DNA from: Enterocloster bolteae
GTDB taxonomy: Bacteria > Bacillota_A > Clostridia > Lachnospirales > Lachnospiraceae
Reading direction: 5' to 3'
NCBI GenBank assembly: GCA_021769025.1
Contig: JAETTS010000052.1
Location: 1 to 11,066, forward strand
DNA: 11,066 bases
Below, piece after piece: positions 7,144 to 11,066 of the stretch. The notes under the pieces are model-generated. The model saw nothing but the letters and a program-made list of their open reading frames with translations. It did no database searches and was not told the origin of the DNA. A program made the translations under genes and the position numbers. Numbering within the stretch: the first letter of the stretch is position 1; the number at the start of each line of letters is the position of its first letter.

Positions 7144-7158
7144 TGGATCACCCATTAA
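7140..7158 (+). terminator. Hairpin at the helicase stop codon, weak terminator candidate
   Basis: TTAATGG (7140-7146) and CCATTAA (7152-7158) form a 7-bp stem with a 5-base loop and include the stop codon. No T-tract follows, so it may only protect the mRNA end. Confidence 0.35.
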
Positions 7159-7176
7159 CCGTACTTGTGTATGTTA

Positions 7177-7205
7177 TTGACAAACATGACAGGGTTCTGT
7201 AGAAT
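7177..7205 (+). promoter_or_regulatory. Sigma-A promoter of the zinc-ribbon membrane protein gene
   Basis: TTGACA (7177-7182), a 17-base spacer and TAGAAT (7200-7205). Transcription would start near 7212, about 39 bases before the ATG. Confidence 0.8.
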
Positions 7206-7250
7206 GAATGTAGTTGATACAGCACAATAGATGGTGAATGGGGGAATCGT

Positions 7251-9581
7251 ATGTTTTGTCCAAATTGTGGAGAAAATGTGCCGGATGGCAGCAAGTTTTG
7301 CAGTTCATGTGGTGTAAATCTAGGGGAATTTGCTTCCGTGTCAGGGGCGATGAAGGCCAACAGGGAGACGAGCGCGTTGCCGGCATCTCAGGTTGGGCAA
7401 GAGACTGCTCAGGCGAAATCGACCCTGGCTAAAAAGAAGAATGGCAAAAGAGTGATGGTTGGGCTTGTTGCTGTAGCTGTAGTCATGGTTGTTGTGGTTG
7501 TGCTGGGGATCAAAGCCCTTTTTTCTTTTTTTGCAGGAAAGGTCAGTGCAAATGGATATTTTTCAAAGGGCAATGCGTATGCGTATTTTTCAGATGGCAG
7601 TTATGAACTGATAACAGATATAAAAGAAGGAACGAGCATTGAGATTGCTTCAAGTAGGGCAGAGTATGCCTCAAACTATCTGTTGGCATTCAGTCCAGAT
7701 GGGAAATACGTGTATTACTATACAAAATTTGATACATCTACGGTCACAGGAACGCTTTGCAAGGCGGAATACGGAAAACTAAAAGAAGATCCTACTAAAA
7801 ATGACCAATACACGGAAGTAATCGCAAGCAATGTCTGTATCGGGTTCGAATTTCTGGAAGATGGAACGGTTCTTTATACAGATGACGACAGTTCTCTATT
7901 TTATTATAACGGGGAAGATGTCTCCAGAATTGCTAAAGATGTCTACTATTATTATACCGACGGCGCAGGGAAGGTTGCCTATGTGACGGGGGATTATGAA
8001 ACAGGATACACACTATACGGCGTATCCCTGGATCATCCGGACAGTGAGAGAACATTGGCTTCCCATCTTTCATACATCAGCACAGCGGAAGATTTCGATA
8101 ACATTTTATATGTAAAGCAGGAGGAGGATTACAGCCAGACTTTATACGTGGTTGGATTTGATAAAGACTCCCAACGACTGGGAAGGAACGTAGATATCAT
8201 AAGCACACTGGATGAGAGAGTGTACTTTACCGTTAAAAACGGAGACACTCTGAAGCTCTATGATTATGTGGAAGATGACAGCAGACTGACCGACTATAGC
8301 TACGTAAGGCTTCGAGAGGCTTTGGAGGATGAAAAACAGGGGATTCCTGTAAAAACTTTGTATTGTTATGCAGATGGAAAACTGACAGAGATCAGTGATG
8401 CTGTGCTAAATACCGTGACTTTTGATGGTGTGATTGTGTTCAACACAGCTGACCTTATCACAGAAAAAGTGGGTATGGGAGAGATAACATCCGTATACGA
8501 TGTTGCAGACCTTTTCCAAATCGATTATGGGGCACAGAATTATGTGGTTCTCACTACAGGCACAGAGACCCTTAGAATGTCTGATTCGGCAGCAAGCGTA
8601 TGGGGGGAGATATTTGACGAAGGGTATGGATATCTTCATTACTCTAAGGGCAAGGAAATCTATTTTGGGGATTCAGACGGCAATCTGTCTTCAGCCCCGA
8701 TCTTAGGCGGAGAGGTTGGCGAATTTCAGTATATTGCAGATGAGGCGGAGATCTTAGAAGTTGAAGGCTCCAGATTATACTATCTCTGTAATATATATAA
8801 CCGTGATGGCTGGACCTATGGCGATCTATATGTCTATGACAATGGAAAAGAGACGAATCTGGCAAAGGATATTCTGGTGGATATGATCCAAAGCTATGAG
8901 GATGGGATGTTATTGGCATATACGGATTATAGGGACAAACGTGGATATGAGTTGACTCTGCTTGATCCCAAGGGAAAACCAATGCTTATCGGGGAAGATG
9001 TGACTCAGTTTATCCGTGTGGATCCTTCCACCATATTGTATATTTCGGATAATGATTTATATTGCCACACTGGAAAAGAAAAGGTTCGGGTAAAGCAGGA
9101 TGTGGAATGGGTCTGGAGCAAAAATGCCATGGAGGTATCCCGTTACCTGAGTTACTATAAATTTTCTGACGAACGTGTCAATGATTCAGAGGAGGAGACA
9201 ACAGCAACGGAAGCAGCAAGCGCCGAAAACCAGAGCAGTATGGCAGAAGCAGAAACGTCTGGAGAAACTGTGGCTGAAGAAAGTGCAGGGCCGGAAGACA
9301 GGCTTGTATATTTCATTGAGAATAGTGGCAGGGAACTTTTCGCGGCGGAATATCTGGAATCCTTTGATGCCAACATGTGCCGCCTTGCACGCAATGGTAT
9401 CTATGCGCGCCTCGGGCGCAAATTCAAAGATGCTTCCATTATGGAATACTTCGGACAATTTGATTGGTATAATCCAATGATTGAGCCGGAACAGTTCTCA
9501 GACAGTATGTTAAATGACTACCAGATTGCAAACAGAGATTTGATTGTAGCTTATGAGAAACAAAAAGGGTACAATAAATAG
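7251..9581 (+). CDS. Zinc-ribbon, single-pass membrane protein with propeller-like region and YARHG domain
   Basis: A 776-residue protein of unknown function. The N-terminus is a zinc ribbon with CPNC (Cys3, Cys6) and CSSC (Cys17, Cys20). A basic stretch (KKKNGKR, 61-67) and a membrane helix (about 68-94) follow, so the ribbon should be inside the cell and the rest outside. Residues about 100-640 contain repeated strand motifs such as FSPDGKYVYYY, LEDGTVLYTDD and NILYVKQEED, resembling TolB/DUF5050-type beta-propeller blades. An acidic, Ser/Thr/Ala-rich linker (about 645-682) leads to a C-terminal YARHG domain (about 690-770), where the signature reads IYARLGRKF with Leu in place of His. Start chosen by GGGGG (7240-7244) 6 bases upstream. 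A role in cell-surface sensing or envelope upkeep is a guess. Confidence 0.85.
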   Translation: MFCPNCGENVPDGSKFCSSCGVNLGEFASVSGAMKANRETSALPASQVGQETAQAKSTLAKKKNGKRVMVGLVAVAVVMVVVVVLGIKALFSFFAGKVSANGYFSKGNAYAYFSDGSYELITDIKEGTSIEIASSRAEYASNYLLAFSPDGKYVYYYTKFDTSTVTGTLCKAEYGKLKEDPTKNDQYTEVIASNVCIGFEFLEDGTVLYTDDDSSLFYYNGEDVSRIAKDVYYYYTDGAGKVAYVTGDYETGYTLYGVSLDHPDSERTLASHLSYISTAEDFDNILYVKQEEDYSQTLYVVGFDKDSQRLGRNVDIISTLDERVYFTVKNGDTLKLYDYVEDDSRLTDYSYVRLREALEDEKQGIPVKTLYCYADGKLTEISDAVLNTVTFDGVIVFNTADLITEKVGMGEITSVYDVADLFQIDYGAQNYVVLTTGTETLRMSDSAASVWGEIFDEGYGYLHYSKGKEIYFGDSDGNLSSAPILGGEVGEFQYIADEAEILEVEGSRLYYLCNIYNRDGWTYGDLYVYDNGKETNLAKDILVDMIQSYEDGMLLAYTDYRDKRGYELTLLDPKGKPMLIGEDVTQFIRVDPSTILYISDNDLYCHTGKEKVRVKQDVEWVWSKNAMEVSRYLSYYKFSDERVNDSEEETTATEAASAENQSSMAEAETSGETVAEESAGPEDRLVYFIENSGRELFAAEYLESFDANMCRLARNGIYARLGRKFKDASIMEYFGQFDWYNPMIEPEQFSDSMLNDYQIANRDLIVAYEKQKGYNK

Positions 9582-9595
9582 CCAATACCAGACAA

Positions 9596-9623
9596 AACTC
9601 AGGGGGATCATTCCCCCTGAGTT
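9596..9623. terminator. Bidirectional terminator between convergent genes
   Basis: AACTCAGGGGGA (9596-9607) and its exact complement (9612-9623) form a 12-bp stem with a 4-base loop. On the minus strand the stem runs into a TTTT run; on the plus strand no T-run follows. It lies 14 bases after the zinc-ribbon gene and includes the end of the DUF3810-type gene. Confidence 0.85.
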
Positions 9624-10648
9624 CTATAATATGCCAACATCAGATCCACTACCCGTCCATAGCTTTTCACACCGTCCTCCTGATCGTTCAATTTTAAGTA
9701 GGTATCATTGATCTGGTTGGCTACTTCAGCCACCTTACTATCATAACGATCCCAATATCGATTGTTGGCCTGCAGGTCTTCTACAGCTTGAGGAGACAAC
9801 TTGCTGTGAAGCTCCATATAGGAATCCCAATCCTGAGCTGCCAGTGCATTTCCGGCGTGAACCCATCCCATCAGATATCCGCTGTATTGAAAAAACGTTT
9901 CCTGAGAACGGATGCAGGCCAGATAACCAATGAAATTGGCTTCATCTTCCCGCATAAACCCTCTTAGATGAGAAAGTTCGTGGCAGAGGGTATGAGGGAT
10001 ATTGTATCCAGTCATTTGCCAATTATAATTGGCTTCCACTGTAAAAGGGGAATAGATCCCGCACAATTGCTGCACAGCCAGAATCCAGGAGACCAGGACT
10101 GGCTTTGGCTGTGGGTAATAGCCTGACAGCTGGGGATATTCTGTACCCAGATGTTGCATAGCATCCTGGCCTTGCCTGGCAAGGGCAAACTGGCTGGTCA
10201 AAGATGGCTGCCCGAAATCATCTGCTGTTTCATTGATGTGATCCACCAGATAAACGCACAGTTCTTTTAATTCCTCCACAGAGGAATCCCGTACTTCCAG
10301 ATCCAGATAGCTGGAGAACGGTCTGCGGTAGTAGTTGATACCGCAGTTTACGGTAAATAAAAAGGCGATAAAGCCGAGAAAGGCCACAATTCCCTCTATG
10401 ATCTTTTTCCATTGTCTGATATGGAGTCCTATGTAAAGGATGGCAGATATTGTGAGAATGTAAATTCCAAACTCCACGATGGAAATAGGAAGAAGATTGC
10501 AGAATCCGCCATAGATTTTTACGATGCAGGGATAGATGGTGATGGCATACCATTCTGCAAAGCCTGAGACCGTTCTGGCGGCCAGCTGCAATAGGCCTGC
10601 TAACAGAAAAAAAAGAGTGCCGATGAGGGCCAGAGGGTGCTTTTTCAT
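9608..10648 (-). CDS. DUF3810-family membrane protein, probable zinc metalloprotease
   Basis: A 346-residue membrane protein. Three hydrophobic helices lie near residues 7-24, 55-75 and 83-103, and the remainder is a soluble domain. This domain contains HELSH (223-227) in CHELSHLRGF, followed by EDEANFIGYLAC (234-245), with Glu234 or Glu236 as the likely third zinc ligand. This matches the HExxH zinc-protease pattern kept in DUF3810 proteins. Substrates of this family are unknown. The start is fixed by AAAGGAGGT (10668-10660 on the minus strand), 11 bases before ATG 10648, slightly long but the only candidate. The stop codon TGA lies in the loop of the shared terminator. The gene is divergent from the signal peptidase gene across a 267-base region. 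Confidence 0.85.
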   Translation of the reverse strand: MKKHPLALIGTLFFLLAGLLQLAARTVSGFAEWYAITIYPCIVKIYGGFCNLLPISIVEFGIYILTISAILYIGLHIRQWKKIIEGIVAFLGFIAFLFTVNCGINYYRRPFSSYLDLEVRDSSVEELKELCVYLVDHINETADDFGQPSLTSQFALARQGQDAMQHLGTEYPQLSGYYPQPKPVLVSWILAVQQLCGIYSPFTVEANYNWQMTGYNIPHTLCHELSHLRGFMREDEANFIGYLACIRSQETFFQYSGYLMGWVHAGNALAAQDWDSYMELHSKLSPQAVEDLQANNRYWDRYDSKVAEVANQINDTYLKLNDQEDGVKSYGRVVDLMLAYYRTQGE

Positions 10649-10719
10649 TGGTGGGGGATACCTCCTTTGGGAATGCGACTTTGGACATACTACTCTCTAC
10701 TCTCCGGGGGGATGCACAT

Positions 10720-10762
10720 GGTTCGCTAAAGAAATTGTCCTCCCTTTGCTCGGGCGCGAACC
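10720..10762. repeat. GC-rich inverted repeat in the DUF3810-type gene leader
   Basis: GGTTCGC (10720-10726) and GCGAACC (10756-10762) form a 7-bp stem around a 29-base interior that contains CTCGGGCG. In the minus-strand leader this would be a stem-loop about 70 bases before the start of the protease gene. I recognise no riboswitch or tRNA fold in it. Confidence 0.45.
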
Positions 10763-10767
10763 GGCGC

Positions 10768-10795
10768 TGGTATAATCTCTATTGAGATTATACCA
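10768..10795. promoter_or_regulatory. Perfect palindrome carrying extended -10 boxes on both strands
   Basis: TGGTATAATCTC (10768-10779) is followed after TATT by its exact complement (10784-10795). Each arm reads TGGTATAAT, an extended -10 element, on its own strand. The minus-strand copy is well placed to drive the protease gene, giving a leader of about 130 bases. The dyad could also be a repressor operator. No consensus -35 accompanies either copy. Confidence 0.6.
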
Positions 10796-10849
10796 TAGAA
10801 TCCCTATATCCTACATCTAAAAATTTTCTTACCTTTTTCGAAAATCCCT

Positions 10850-10877
10850 TGCGGAAAATCGGAAACTCTTATACACT
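10850..10877 (+). promoter_or_regulatory. Promoter candidate for the signal peptidase gene
   Basis: TTGCGG (10850-10855), a 16-base spacer and TACACT (10872-10877). An alternative extended -10, TGATATAAG, lies at 10882-10890. Both are moderate matches. Confidence 0.35.
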
Positions 10878-10915
10878 AGAGTGATATAAGGCAGAAAGAA
10901 GGTTATGGAAATTTT

Positions 10916-11066
10916 ATGAAGAAACAGGAAACAGAACAGAAAAGGGAAGAGAAAAAGCCCATAAACTGGAAGGAAGAGATTCTCAGCTGGATACAAGTGA
11001 TTGTCATCGCAGCTGTCATCGCATATGTGCTGACTACATTTATTATTGCCAATAGCCGTGTGCCCA
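10916..11066 (+). CDS. lepB: Type I signal peptidase, N-terminal 50 residues (partial)
   Basis: The gene starts at ATG 10916 and is cut by the window end. A charged cytoplasmic head (about residues 1-24) precedes a membrane helix (about 25-45) and the sequence IIANSRVP. In the signal peptidase I family an NSxVP segment just after the membrane helix leads into the SGSM box that carries the catalytic serine, which here lies outside the window. The enzyme would cleave signal peptides from exported proteins at the outer face of the membrane. GAAGG (10898-10902) is 13 bases before the ATG, longer than usual, and a five-codon frame (ATG 10905 to TGA 10919) overlaps the start. Confidence 0.85.
   Translation, partial: MKKQETEQKREEKKPINWKEEILSWIQVIVIAAVIAYVLTTFIIANSRVP

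Noticed and set aside
10720..10762. tRNA-like T-arm suggested by GGTTCGC
   Set aside because: There is no acceptor stem, anticodon arm or CCA-type end around it.

Overview
The window looks like chromosome from a Bacillota member of the Clostridia, most likely Lachnospiraceae. This rests on moderate GC content, strong AGGAGG-type ribosome binding sites, sigma-A promoters with 17-base spacers, and protein families typical of that group. I can only judge taxonomy from gene style, so it is an inference.

Layout from left to right. (1) Positions 1-1729 hold the 3' end of a VWA-like domain gene followed 7 bases later by a MoxR-type AAA+ ATPase, a pair expected to work as one chaperone-like complex. 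(2) Positions 1819-3994 hold a membrane sensor histidine kinase and an OmpR/PhoB response regulator whose genes overlap by 23 bases. (3) Positions 3995-5294 form an AT-rich, gene-poor stretch that looks unlike its surroundings. Its right border carries an imperfect second copy of the 3' end of the response regulator gene, so I read it as a decayed insertion. It contains broken coding fragments, terminator-like hairpins, and a compact cassette resembling a type I toxin-antitoxin system: a 29-residue membrane peptide gene, a structured 5' leader, and a convergent antisense RNA with its own consensus promoter and terminator. (4) Positions 5326-7143 hold a DEAD-box RNA helicase with a DbpA-type RNA-binding tail, preceded by a consensus promoter and a leader with a strong intrinsic terminator, which suggests attenuation. 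(5) Positions 7177-9581 hold a promoter and a large membrane protein with a zinc ribbon, one membrane segment, a beta-propeller-like outer region and a YARHG domain. (6) Positions 9608-10648 on the minus strand hold a DUF3810-type membrane zinc protease homologue, converging on a shared terminator that contains its stop codon. (7) Positions 10669-10915 are a divergent control region with a perfect 12-bp palindrome. (8) From 10916 the window enters a type I signal peptidase gene, cut by the window end.

The most interesting part is the 4943-5265 toxin/antisense RNA cassette inside the likely insertion, followed by the terminator in the helicase leader. Most of the rest is ordinary housekeeping and signalling content. 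No rRNA, tRNA, CRISPR array or intact transposase or integrase gene was seen.
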